Below, one piece after another: positions 10,801 to 18,826 of a DNA stretch of 64,000 bases. Under the pieces are notes generated by a model that searched no databases, was not told the DNA's origin, and was given only the letters and a program-made list of their open reading frames with translations. A program made the position numbers and the translations under genes. Position 1 is the stretch's first letter. Each line of letters opens with the position of its first letter. This DNA is from Spirochaetota bacterium (GTDB taxonomy: Bacteria; Spirochaetota; Spirochaetia; SZUA-6). The stretch is taken from positions 20,096 through 84,095 of the forward strand of contig JAADHF010000045.1 of NCBI GenBank assembly GCA_013151965.1. Direction: 5' to 3'.

Positions 10801-12796
10801 TTTTCTGTTCCACTCGATCGCCAGACTCCGCACAATTGATAATGCCGGTCATATTCTTTCCAATTTTGCATTCTTAGAGATTGCAGCTCATGCGGGCACA
10901 TTCGACGATTTTATAAGGTTTATTTCCGGTTGCCTGGTGCGTAGTTACCTGTTGCCAGGTTACAAAGGCCGTAAAGGGGAACCGGAAGAAATACTGGAAT
11001 TGGGGTTAAAAAGGGCGCTTTTTTACATGTTTAAGAACGGAATTAAGCCGGGGGAACAGCTTTTAAACTATATTAACCGTATGTCGGAATCTTCCGACAG
11101 CATTATTAATAATCTGGGTAAAAAGTTAAAGGAACATAACAGGCAGGGGCCCCTGGTTTTTATTACGGCAGAGGCTGTTCCGTTTTCCAAAAGCGGCGGA
11201 CTTGCAAATGTCGTGTATGAGCTGCCCCTGGAGCTTGTTAAAATGGGTGAAGAGGTATATGTAATTACACCTCTATATAAAAACGGCGACAGCAATGCGG
11301 TAAAAAAAATGTTTGACTCCCTTAAAAGGTACGGCATAACTTATGCCGGAATTAATATGCGGTTCGAAGTAGGAGACAATTTTTACGAAGTCGGTGTACA
11401 CAGGGGCGATGTCGAGGGGATTCACTTTATACTGCTGGAACACCATGAACTATTTGACGGATTATACTGGGGGTATACGGCCGAAGAGAAATTAAAGAGG
11501 CGTATTGCACTCGGACGTGCCGCCGCAGAGGCCATTACCGTATTAAATCTAAATCCCCTTTTTGTGTTTACAAACGATGCCTTTGCAGGATTGTTTAACG
11601 GAATAGTGCGGACCGATCCTTATTATTATAACAATAAGAATTTCATCAGAACAACTTTTTTCCATATTGTTCACAATGGAAACTGGCAGTACTTTGATTC
11701 CTACGGCAGGTACGAAAACGGCAAGGATTTGTTTAATCTGTTCAACATACCCCGGGACAGGTTTATTGAATTCAGCGATCCGGTGGAACCTGAAAAAATA
11801 AACTGTATGGCTTCGGGCGTAAGATTTTCCGATTGTGTTATTACGGTTAGCCCGTCCTATGCCGGGCAGATTAAAGTGGCGGGCGACGGCCTGGAGCACG
11901 TGCTTAAGGAGGTCGTGGGGATTAATAATGCGATCGGCAGGGATTTTATCGGAGGTATTCAAAAAAAGTTCGATAGTTCCGGATTCGTCGATGAATACTA
12001 TCCGAAACTGTGCGAGTATATCTATAAAAATGAAATTCTTCAGGAAAAGATAGAGATCCGTTATCCCGAATTATTAATAAGTCCCGATTATTATAAATCC
12101 GTAAAGAGTAAAATAAGAAGAGAAACCCTTTATAGAATCAGAAATAAGCTGCTTCTTCAGTTTCAGAGGGGATTTGCCGTTGATCCGGATAAAATTCTTT
12201 TTACCATGATCCACAGAGTTGCCGAGCAGAAAGGATTTAAACTTCTCCTGGAGGCCTCGGAGGGTCTATTTTCCCGCCTTGGTTTTCAGGGTATTATAGG
12301 GGGACCTGTTGCGTGGGGTGACCGGTCAGGTGAAGAGCTGGCACACGGTCTGGTGCAGCTAGGTTCGTATTACAGGGACAGCGTATCGGTTACCATAGGT
12401 TTTCAGGATATAAGTATTCCTCTCCTCTCTTCCGATCTTTTTTTAATGCCCTCCATGTACGAGCCCGGGGGGATATCCCAGCTCGAAGCGATGGCATGCG
12501 GTTGTTTAGTAACTGCAAGGGCAACAGGAGGATTAAGAGATACTGTCCGCCCGGTAAAGATTAAAGGATATATTGTTACAGGGAACGGATTTTTGTTCGG
12601 TGATTATAACGCGGGTTCCTTTTACGATGCCATGGAAAGAAGTATGATGTTCTTTAAGAAAGCGAACGAGATAGTTCTCTATAGGGCGAGGAATAATGCA
12701 AGAAATTCCGTTTATTACTGGGACAGGCCGGCCAGGAAGTATATCGATACGATTTATTCCCGTAAAGAAATAATAAGGGTTGTAGAAAAACAATGA
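7862..12796 (+). CDS. Fusion protein: N-terminal region of unclear fold + GH13 alpha-amylase-like domain + GT5 glycogen/starch synthase domain
   Basis: GH13 regions: 'DGIRFDSAHAVP', 'FINVAECYWG', 'GILGNHDEDR'; GT5: 'FITAEAVPFSKSGGLANVVYELPLEL' and 'PSMYEPGGISQLEAMACGCLVTARATGGLRDTV'. Confidence 0.93.
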   Translation: MGILARGPSLVKIYDTTNIDEDFLNNDSVKSGIKSAFAENRAFPFFPGKDILSRLNPEPGQEPVPELESVYSYLSDFKNSIFKNISIDNPGIIAGFKRDAHLSSRVTNAVYFIHNAIIRSKSRDLTKRRFVVIKEKSGMPSFFHLPGIATIISHVGPGPDWPEIPTVYLPLTLFDTLFYSIKHDNGNLLSVFTSLMIIEERAIETGFLHTEEIHKKTALALDSFTDEMVRISLIVQEEKPVIPFYKKVPKFTMSSRHTYALRLNEHFHDNTERFNYEENVKAIKELDRLARRYKRSDDYVSLREIIRLVVSASGHDIHEVRKRANIILERIFSPKEYDAPLATAFASIIIGTKHDFVFDLPPTKLDYFLRIYINNSSHGVTLEKYLKYTDIKLERTKLPGLNKGRYEGSYTFKKLGQYDYTVFKKGKKNTRWMLCPECSGRINVIPDIRGRIILEIFPDIHGFTRVYWWKNREHPGLVYNEHGEIIRLAQFADITAHLDDMKDRYRITDIYILGAQRRGSNREDWAEGATSPSPFSPMSLVEIEGALGGADAFKQLVEKAHSLDIKVIMDVIPHLNRKSREIPDDCVVKCYDASGNLVERAATDGRYGSWNDGKLLNYRKFEVWEWLSGSIEKMIELYNIDGIRFDSAHAVPVMMKRNNYPFIYNTERSAEDMLEGAVIVNDREDEHFITTGYYDSVCRDVIACPFHHYVMNVIENKLKEKRKDFFINVAECYWGREKYLARSGIISYNSALFKICENITHGKTDVREIYHLYENYFPNTLPEGTELLGILGNHDEDRPLYAFGQRGLPAAAMLTSFMSNIVLDYEGNAEGEMWKVYLDNIYVNWNQFEDVSNRTITGFYERLYEFHRENRGKGYLVRTNNRMVAAAVKFSGDTLWIGAFSFSGSTEHVLIQFDQPELPVDEGKYFRIVDPLYSHITGRYGYITGKELRISKISAVIPYTDRVKLLKLEVLKNPEQFYEDFLFHSIARLRTIDNAGHILSNFAFLEIAAHAGTFDDFIRFISGCLVRSYLLPGYKGRKGEPEEILELGLKRALFYMFKNGIKPGEQLLNYINRMSESSDSIINNLGKKLKEHNRQGPLVFITAEAVPFSKSGGLANVVYELPLELVKMGEEVYVITPLYKNGDSNAVKKMFDSLKRYGITYAGINMRFEVGDNFYEVGVHRGDVEGIHFILLEHHELFDGLYWGYTAEEKLKRRIALGRAAAEAITVLNLNPLFVFTNDAFAGLFNGIVRTDPYYYNNKNFIRTTFFHIVHNGNWQYFDSYGRYENGKDLFNLFNIPRDRFIEFSDPVEPEKINCMASGVRFSDCVITVSPSYAGQIKVAGDGLEHVLKEVVGINNAIGRDFIGGIQKKFDSSGFVDEYYPKLCEYIYKNEILQEKIEIRYPELLISPDYYKSVKSKIRRETLYRIRNKLLLQFQRGFAVDPDKILFTMIHRVAEQKGFKLLLEASEGLFSRLGFQGIIGGPVAWGDRSGEELAHGLVQLGSYYRDSVSVTIGFQDISIPLLSSDLFLMPSMYEPGGISQLEAMACGCLVTARATGGLRDTVRPVKIKGYIVTGNGFLFGDYNAGSFYDAMERSMMFFKKANEIVLYRARNNARNSVYYWDRPARKYIDTIYSRKEIIRVVEKQ

Positions 12797-12848
12797 TATC
12801 AAAAAAATAGAGATTGACAATAAAGGATTTCAATTTTACCTTGTGAGT

Positions 12849-13484
12849 ATGAATAATATTTCGTTTTTAAGAAAGCCGATCGCCTATAAATTTTATAATG
12901 CGACAATAGGGCTTATAATTATCAATTTTATAATGTTTCTCTTTAATTATATTAATCCTTATGTCCTGGGCTATCTTGCATTAACCCCGATTCTTGTAAT
13001 TAGAAGAATGTTCGTCTGGCAGATTTTTACGTATATGTTCATTCATGCCAATTTTACCCATATATTCTTAAATATGCTTGCCCTTTTTATCTTCGGAGTG
13101 CCTCTGGAGAGGAAGCTCGGAAGTACCGAGTTTTTAGTATTTTACTTTACAGTCGGGATAGGCGCGGGTCTTTTTACGCTTATCTTTAACTGGTATTCCG
13201 GAATGGCTTTAATACCGGTTGTCGGAGCATCGGGGGCAATATACGGACTGCTTCTGGCATATGCTGCGCTTTTCCCCGATTCCGTACTGTTTATTTTCGG
13301 GATTCTTCCGTTAAGAGCGCCGATAGCCGTCCTGCTTTTTGCAGGTCTCGAAATTTTCTTCCAGCTTACCAACCTGCAGACAGGGATTGCACATCTTACG
13401 CACCTTGCAGGAATTGCCTTTGCCTATTTTTACTTTTTGATCAGGTACAGGATTAATGCCATAAAAGTATTCTTTAAAAAATAG
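12849..13484 (+). CDS. Rhomboid family intramembrane serine protease
   Basis: 'HANFTHIFLNMLALFIFG', catalytic 'GASGAIYG', 'HLTHLAG'; multi-TM. ORF track start is GTG at 12843; ATG at 12849. Confidence 0.92.
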   Translation: MNNISFLRKPIAYKFYNATIGLIIINFIMFLFNYINPYVLGYLALTPILVIRRMFVWQIFTYMFIHANFTHIFLNMLALFIFGVPLERKLGSTEFLVFYFTVGIGAGLFTLIFNWYSGMALIPVVGASGAIYGLLLAYAALFPDSVLFIFGILPLRAPIAVLLFAGLEIFFQLTNLQTGIAHLTHLAGIAFAYFYFLIRYRINAIKVFFKK

Positions 13485-13550
13485 GTCTGCCGGATATTCT
13501 ACGAATCGCTTTTACGCGTAAGCGAAGACTTGTATTTACCGATAAAAGTA

Positions 13551-14207
13551 ATGGTGAAGAACATTTTTTTCTGTATTCTTTTTATCTTCTCTTTAACGGC
13601 GGGATATTCGGAGAGGCTCTCCGTTAATGTATGGTGGGAACTGGAACCGATGGTTTCTCTGGAAGGAGAATATCCTGTTCCGAAGGAAGTGGCCATAAAG
13701 AAGCTTCTGGAAGAGGCAAGGATCTTTTTATCTTCCATGATTTACGGATACAGTTTTATATACACACCCTCCGATAAGACGAGGAAGATTAAGGATGTGT
13801 TTGTACTTAAGCCGGCGGCCCTGATAAAGTGGGGCGATAAACGGCTGGAAGTGACGGATGTCCGGCAGGAAGATAAAAGACTCCATGCAAAGGTGCTGTA
13901 TCATTTGCTGGAATTTCAATATTTAAACAGAGAGGCATGGTCCAGCAGTGCAATAGCCGTTTCTTCGGGCATGGGCACCGGAAATATTTTTAAAGGTTCC
14001 GCGGAGAGAAGAGTATCTTTTAAGAACGCTGTTAAAGACGCAGTCAGGAACTATCTAAGACCGAGAATATACAATAAGCCCCGTGAAGTAAGCGGAGAGG
14101 TTATTGTATGGAACAGCCCTGAAGTAACTGTGAATGACGGAATGTATGTTACAACGGTAAGAATTAAGATCAGGATAAAAAAGGTTGTTCCTTATAGAAT
14201 ATTCTAA
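13551..14207 (+). CDS. Exported conserved hypothetical protein
   Basis: Signal peptide 'MVKNIFFCILFIFSLTAGYS'; ATG at 13551 inside tracked ORF starting 13530 (TTG). Confidence 0.7.
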   Translation: MVKNIFFCILFIFSLTAGYSERLSVNVWWELEPMVSLEGEYPVPKEVAIKKLLEEARIFLSSMIYGYSFIYTPSDKTRKIKDVFVLKPAALIKWGDKRLEVTDVRQEDKRLHAKVLYHLLEFQYLNREAWSSSAIAVSSGMGTGNIFKGSAERRVSFKNAVKDAVRNYLRPRIYNKPREVSGEVIVWNSPEVTVNDGMYVTTVRIKIRIKKVVPYRIF

Positions 14208-14230
14208 TAAAAACGTTTATCTTCTTTATC

Positions 14231-15853
14231 ATGATGAAACCGGATAAATTAAAAAGCAGAATTCTTTATATTTTCTTCGCTGTTCTTATTTTTTCTCTGC
14301 CGATGATGCGGCTGGCAGCAGAGAAAAATTCCGATAAAGAAAATTCTGAAGAAGACAGAATCGTGATAGCTTTCGGATCGGGAAGCTGGAGCCTCGATCC
14401 GCTCCATCTCTATACGACTGTCGGACTTCAGATATCTACAGGTATCTATGAGGGGCTTGTAACATATCATCCGTTTACTCTGGAACCGCTGCCCGGTGTT
14501 GCAAAGAGGTGGGAGATTTCCGATGACGGGCTTACCTACAAATTCTTCCTGCGCAGTGATGCTGTGTATAGCAACGGCGAACCGGTTACAGCGGAGGATT
14601 TTCGCAGTTCATGGCTCAGAATGCTTAATCCGAAGGCAAAAGCAGAGTATTCATTTTTATTCGATATAATAAAAGGAGCCGCCGATTACAGGAATGGGAA
14701 AACAAAAAATGCAGACGGGGTTGGAATAAAAGCGGTTTCGGAGAAGGAACTCGATGTGGTGCTTAATAAACCTGCATCTCACTTTTTAAAGATACTCTGC
14801 CATACAAGTTTTGTCCCCTTAAATAAAAGATATATCAGGGATAAAAACTGGAACGGATCAGGTGTTATTGTCGGCAATGGCCCCTTCCTGATGTATAAAA
14901 GAACAAAGGGAGAAATTGTTCTAAAAAAAAATATGCTCTACTGGGATAAAAAGAATGTAAAAGTAGATACCATTCGAATAATTTTTACCGATGATACGAA
15001 GAAGATTTCGAAGGAATTTAACAGGGGAGAAATCCAGTGGGCGGATGACTGGGATCCTAAACTTATAAAGGATACATCTAATATTATTGCCTATCCCCTG
15101 TTCGGAACAGGCTATCTATTCTTTGTGACGGATAAAAAACCCTGGAACGACTACAGAGTAAGAAGGGGTCTGGCGCTTATGGTGCCCTGGGGAAAATTAA
15201 GATCCGATAATTTTCGTATACCGGCTTCCACACTGGTTCCGTCTATTCCCGGGTATCCGAAGCTTGAGGGAATTGTTAAGCAGAATAAAAAAGAGGCGGA
15301 GAATCTGCTTAGAGAAGCAGGGTATCCTGATGGCAGGGGCCTTCCGGAAATAATTATTAAGGTTTCCAATTCCTCCGGTGCATTAAAAATTGTCAAAAGT
15401 ATAGCTCAAATATGGCGTAAAGAGGTTTCTGCGAAAGTAACGATTAAAACGTATCCCTATGATGAATACCTTAAGGAGCTTAAAAAGGATGATTACACTA
15501 TAGGCAGTGCAACATGGATCGGAGATTTTGCAGATCCTCTTACTTTTCTTCAGCTCTGGATGAGCGGAGGCAACTTAAATGATTCACGGTTTAACAGTAA
15601 AGAGTACGACGGCATAATAGAAAAGTCGTACGGCGAGAAGGGCATGGAGAGATATAAACGCCTTGCCGAAGGAGAAAAAATACTTCTCGACCGGGCTGTG
15701 GTTCTTCCCCTTAATAATCCGCCCTCTTTTAATCTTATAAATCTCGAGTTAATCGGAGGCTGGTACCCCAATCCCCTTAATATCCATCCGTTTAAATATC
15801 TGTACTATAAAACTGTAACACTGCCCCCGGGAATAGCCATGGGGAGAAAATAG
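14231..15853 (+). CDS. Oligopeptide-type ABC transporter substrate-binding protein (SBP_bac_5)
   Basis: 'GSWSLDPLHLYTTVGLQISTGIYEGLVTY', 'WEISDDGLTYKFFLRSDAVYSNGEPVTAEDF' typical of OppA/DppA family. Confidence 0.92.
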   Translation: MMKPDKLKSRILYIFFAVLIFSLPMMRLAAEKNSDKENSEEDRIVIAFGSGSWSLDPLHLYTTVGLQISTGIYEGLVTYHPFTLEPLPGVAKRWEISDDGLTYKFFLRSDAVYSNGEPVTAEDFRSSWLRMLNPKAKAEYSFLFDIIKGAADYRNGKTKNADGVGIKAVSEKELDVVLNKPASHFLKILCHTSFVPLNKRYIRDKNWNGSGVIVGNGPFLMYKRTKGEIVLKKNMLYWDKKNVKVDTIRIIFTDDTKKISKEFNRGEIQWADDWDPKLIKDTSNIIAYPLFGTGYLFFVTDKKPWNDYRVRRGLALMVPWGKLRSDNFRIPASTLVPSIPGYPKLEGIVKQNKKEAENLLREAGYPDGRGLPEIIIKVSNSSGALKIVKSIAQIWRKEVSAKVTIKTYPYDEYLKELKKDDYTIGSATWIGDFADPLTFLQLWMSGGNLNDSRFNSKEYDGIIEKSYGEKGMERYKRLAEGEKILLDRAVVLPLNNPPSFNLINLELIGGWYPNPLNIHPFKYLYYKTVTLPPGIAMGRK

Positions 15854-15879
15854 AATGGTACCGGTACTATTTTTCTTTT
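15854..15879. terminator. Probable bidirectional intrinsic terminator between convergent genes
   Basis: AATGGTA-CCGG-TACTATT stem-loop (one G-U pair) followed by TTTCTTTT on +; CTATTTTC on the opposite side. Confidence 0.55.
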
Positions 15880-16916
15880 GCAAATCTTAAAAGCTTCATC
15901 AGCAACGGCGAAAGGGGTTTATTCTTCGGTCTTTTTTTAAGGTCGAAGTTCAGTCTGCCCCATATGGGAAAACTTGTTATCTCTGCAAGCTCGACCCATG
16001 TTCCGTCCGGATCGCTTACATAGGCGAAAAATGCGGAACTGCCTCCTCCCATATCAAACTTATCGGTATTCGCCTCTATTACAGGTCCTGCACCCGACCG
16101 GACGAGCTGTCTGTAAGTAGCTTCTATATCATTCACATCGAAGCAGAGTTCCATGATTCCCGAATCCCCCCATCCTCTTTTCCTGTACCTGTGAATATGC
16201 CTCCCCTTATCCGCATGAACAAGTTCGATCATTCCGCCTTTTAGGTAAAAGCTGAACAGGGAGGTGGGTTTTCTGTTCATTTTTAAAAGAATACGTCTTA
16301 AAGTCCCGCCGGCTCCAGGAATCCCGGTTAACCTTTTATCTTCCCCTTTATAATCATAAACAACCGTGTCGAAGCCGAGAATATCTCTGTAAAAGTGCAG
16401 TGATTTCTCCATATCGGAAACACCGACGGTCGGGAACAGTATCCCCCCTATGTTTGAATTCTTTTCGGACAGGGAGAATTCCGTATCCGGCAGCCGGATC
16501 AGGCTTAAAAGATTTCCCTCCGGATCATAAAAAAACAGCTGTTCGGGAAGAGTACCCCGGGATTCCGGGGGATTTATTATCCTTGTTCCCGATTCTTTTA
16601 AGTCGCTGTATGCTTTATTGATATCTTTAACTTTCAGTGCAATGGAAAGTATTCCCAGATCACCGTAATTAAAATCGGGGGCAGGAAGAGGTTCTTTTGA
16701 GAGAAACTGAAATATTTCCACCAGGGCGCCCCCTAAGAGGTTAAGCGCTATGACAACCTGTCTCTCCTGAGGACCGCCGGTAAGTTTACCCATTCTCTCT
16801 GCAGTACGCTGCGACCTGCTTAAAGGAACATCAAAATGAAGAACTTTTTTGTAAAAATCCCACGCCCTGTTAATGTCTTTAAATCCTATTCCTATATGCT
16901 GTAATCCGTGTATCAT
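15867..16916 (-). CDS. VOC (glyoxalase/bleomycin-resistance) family protein with two VOC modules
   Basis: Two repeats: 'GLQHIGIGFKDINRAWDFYKKVLHFD' and 'PTVGVSDMEKSLHFYRDILGFD'. Confidence 0.88.
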   Translation of the reverse strand: MIHGLQHIGIGFKDINRAWDFYKKVLHFDVPLSRSQRTAERMGKLTGGPQERQVVIALNLLGGALVEIFQFLSKEPLPAPDFNYGDLGILSIALKVKDINKAYSDLKESGTRIINPPESRGTLPEQLFFYDPEGNLLSLIRLPDTEFSLSEKNSNIGGILFPTVGVSDMEKSLHFYRDILGFDTVVYDYKGEDKRLTGIPGAGGTLRRILLKMNRKPTSLFSFYLKGGMIELVHADKGRHIHRYRKRGWGDSGIMELCFDVNDIEATYRQLVRSGAGPVIEANTDKFDMGGGSSAFFAYVSDPDGTWVELAEITSFPIWGRLNFDLKKRPKNKPLSPLLMKLLRFAKEK

Positions 16917-16923
16917 GTCTGTC

Positions 16924-16952
16924 AGAATAATGATAAATTAAAGGATTGACAA
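16924..16952 (-). promoter_or_regulatory. sigma70-like promoter for VOC gene
   Basis: TTGTCA-N17-TATTCT, 7 nt before the ATG at 16916. Confidence 0.5.
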
Positions 16953-16973
16953 TACTTTATCAGATATTATGAG
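16946..16973 (+). promoter_or_regulatory. sigma70-like promoter for panE-like gene, -35 overlapping that of the divergent VOC gene
   Basis: TTGACA-N16-TATGAG, 7 nt before ATG at 16981. Confidence 0.45.
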
Positions 16974-18036
16974 GGTCTTAATGGTAAACGATAACTTGAC
17001 AGTGGGAGTAGTCGGCTGCGGAAGCCTCGGAGGGGTAATTGCAGGCAAACTGTTTAAAAAACACGGTAGGAAATTATGGATTGTAAGCAGGAACAGGAGG
17101 ATAAACGGCACGATTCGGGATAAAGGCCTTGTTGTTGTAGAAGGTAAAGTTAAGGAAGGAAAAGTTGAGGGAGGTAAAACCATAACCACCGCTAAGCCGC
17201 TGGTAGTCGAATCACCGGCTGATATTGATAATCCTCTCGATGTGGTTATTGTAACAACAAAGCTCAATACACTTAACGATGCGGTAAAAACTATTCTGCC
17301 CTGCCTGTCGGAAAGCGGAAAGGTAGTTCTTATTCAGAACGGTCTGGAAGGGCTTAATTTAAAAGAGAAATTTGGCGCGGACAGGATTTTTATTGCCTCT
17401 GTGCTGTGGGGAGCATCTATGACGGAGCCCGGAAGGTACAGGGTGACTGCCCGGGGGCCCTTTGCGGCGGAAAAGGAGAAGGGTAGTAATGCGGCAAGTA
17501 ATGTTCTTGCGGAAATATTTCCGGTTAAATTAACCTGCGATATTAAGGGTGTTTTATGGTCGAAACTGGCGGTAACTGCTTCTCTTACCTCGCTCGGAGC
17601 GGTAACCGGCATGCCTTTCGGAAAACTCACGGAAAACAGGCGGATTCTTGAGCTAAGTTTAAAGATAGGCAATGAGGTTTATGCGGTAGCACGGAAGAGC
17701 GGGGTAAGGTTAAAAGCCCTGCCCGGTGTCCCCTTCGGCATAAATATTCCCCTTCTTCTGGCCGGAAAATTCCTTCCGCAAAAGATAAAGTACGCTCTTA
17801 TCCGGCTTATAGGCAAAAAACACGGAGAAACGGAATCGTCGATGCTTGCATCCCTTAAACACGGCAGGAAAACGGAAATAGATTACTTAAACGGAGAAAT
17901 CGTAAAACTCGGTGAAAGTTTTAATACGGAAACACCTGTTAACAGAAGAGTCGTAGAAATTGTAAAAATGCTGGAAGAGGGCAGGCTTAAACCTGATCCT
18001 GATAATCTTTCCCTTTTTCGCTCTTTTGTCCGCTGA
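16969..18036 (+). CDS. Ketopantoate reductase family protein (PanE/ApbA-like); start may be 16981
   Basis: 'LTVGVVGCGSLGGVIAGKL' Rossmann; 'LIQNGLEGLNLKEKFG'; 'LWSKLAVTASLTSLGAVTGMPFG'. Confidence 0.9.
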   Translation: MRVLMVNDNLTVGVVGCGSLGGVIAGKLFKKHGRKLWIVSRNRRINGTIRDKGLVVVEGKVKEGKVEGGKTITTAKPLVVESPADIDNPLDVVIVTTKLNTLNDAVKTILPCLSESGKVVLIQNGLEGLNLKEKFGADRIFIASVLWGASMTEPGRYRVTARGPFAAEKEKGSNAASNVLAEIFPVKLTCDIKGVLWSKLAVTASLTSLGAVTGMPFGKLTENRRILELSLKIGNEVYAVARKSGVRLKALPGVPFGINIPLLLAGKFLPQKIKYALIRLIGKKHGETESSMLASLKHGRKTEIDYLNGEIVKLGESFNTETPVNRRVVEIVKMLEEGRLKPDPDNLSLFRSFVR

Positions 18037-18814
18037 TATTCTGATTAGGACCGCACTTTTCCGTATCTTTCGATTTCGCCGGCTGTTTTGCTGCAGTGTT
18101 CTGCGAAAGAGATGCGATCCACAGCTCTAATTTTTCCCGAAAGAGAAATCCGATAAAAAAAAGGACAACGGCTATGGTGAATATGATCCCTGCGAATACC
18201 CATTGTTTGCCCGCGGCGGCATCACCCATCATAACACTTCCTATTATCCCCGGCAGACGCCCGGTTGTGGATATAAGGAGAAAGATGAGGATTTTCATGG
18301 GAGAAAGCCCTGCAATGTAGCAGAGTATATCCTTCGGGATCCCCGGTATAAGGAAGAGAAGGAAAAAGGCAAGTTTTGACCTCGGTGAAACTATAAGTTT
18401 TTCCATCTTTTCCACCTGCCGGGGTTTAAAGATGCTGCGCACGAACGGGATTCCGAGTATCCTGGAAAGGTAAAAACTCAATGTCGAGCCTATTGCAATA
18501 CCTACAACGGAGAGGAGAATCCCGTCCGGTATGCCGAACAGGTAGCCTCCTGCAATTTGAGGGACTTCGCCGGGGATAATAAAAACGATAACCTGAAGAG
18601 CCTGCAGACCGATAAAGAGAAGCGGCGAAAGAATTCCGCCGGAGATTACCCATCTTTTAAGTTTATCGGGCGATGAAAAGATTTCCCATAACTGCCGGTG
18701 GAATATGAAAACAAAGAGAAAAATAAGAACAAAGAGCAGGGGGAAAGCGATGATGGAAATAATATTTTTCCCCTTTTGTTTTTCTGCCTTCCTGCCGGTT
18801 GGTTTTTTGCCCAT
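17987..18814 (-). CDS. TVP38/TMEM64 (VTT domain) membrane protein
   Basis: 'PGEVPQIAGGYLFGIPDGILLSVVGIAIGSTLSFYLSRILG' and 'FLIPGIPKDILCYIAGLSPM'; 50-bp convergent overlap with panE-like gene. Confidence 0.9.
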   Translation of the reverse strand: MGKKPTGRKAEKQKGKNIISIIAFPLLFVLIFLFVFIFHRQLWEIFSSPDKLKRWVISGGILSPLLFIGLQALQVIVFIIPGEVPQIAGGYLFGIPDGILLSVVGIAIGSTLSFYLSRILGIPFVRSIFKPRQVEKMEKLIVSPRSKLAFFLLFLIPGIPKDILCYIAGLSPMKILIFLLISTTGRLPGIIGSVMMGDAAAGKQWVFAGIIFTIAVVLFFIGFLFREKLELWIASLSQNTAAKQPAKSKDTEKCGPNQNISGQKSEKGKDYQDQV

Positions 18815-18826
18815 ACAAGAATAAAT

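Noticed and set aside
17987-18036. Overlap of panE-like and VTT genes as evidence of a frameshift
   Set aside because: Both C-termini read as plausible low-complexity tails and genes are convergent; a 50-bp overlap is tolerable without invoking an error.
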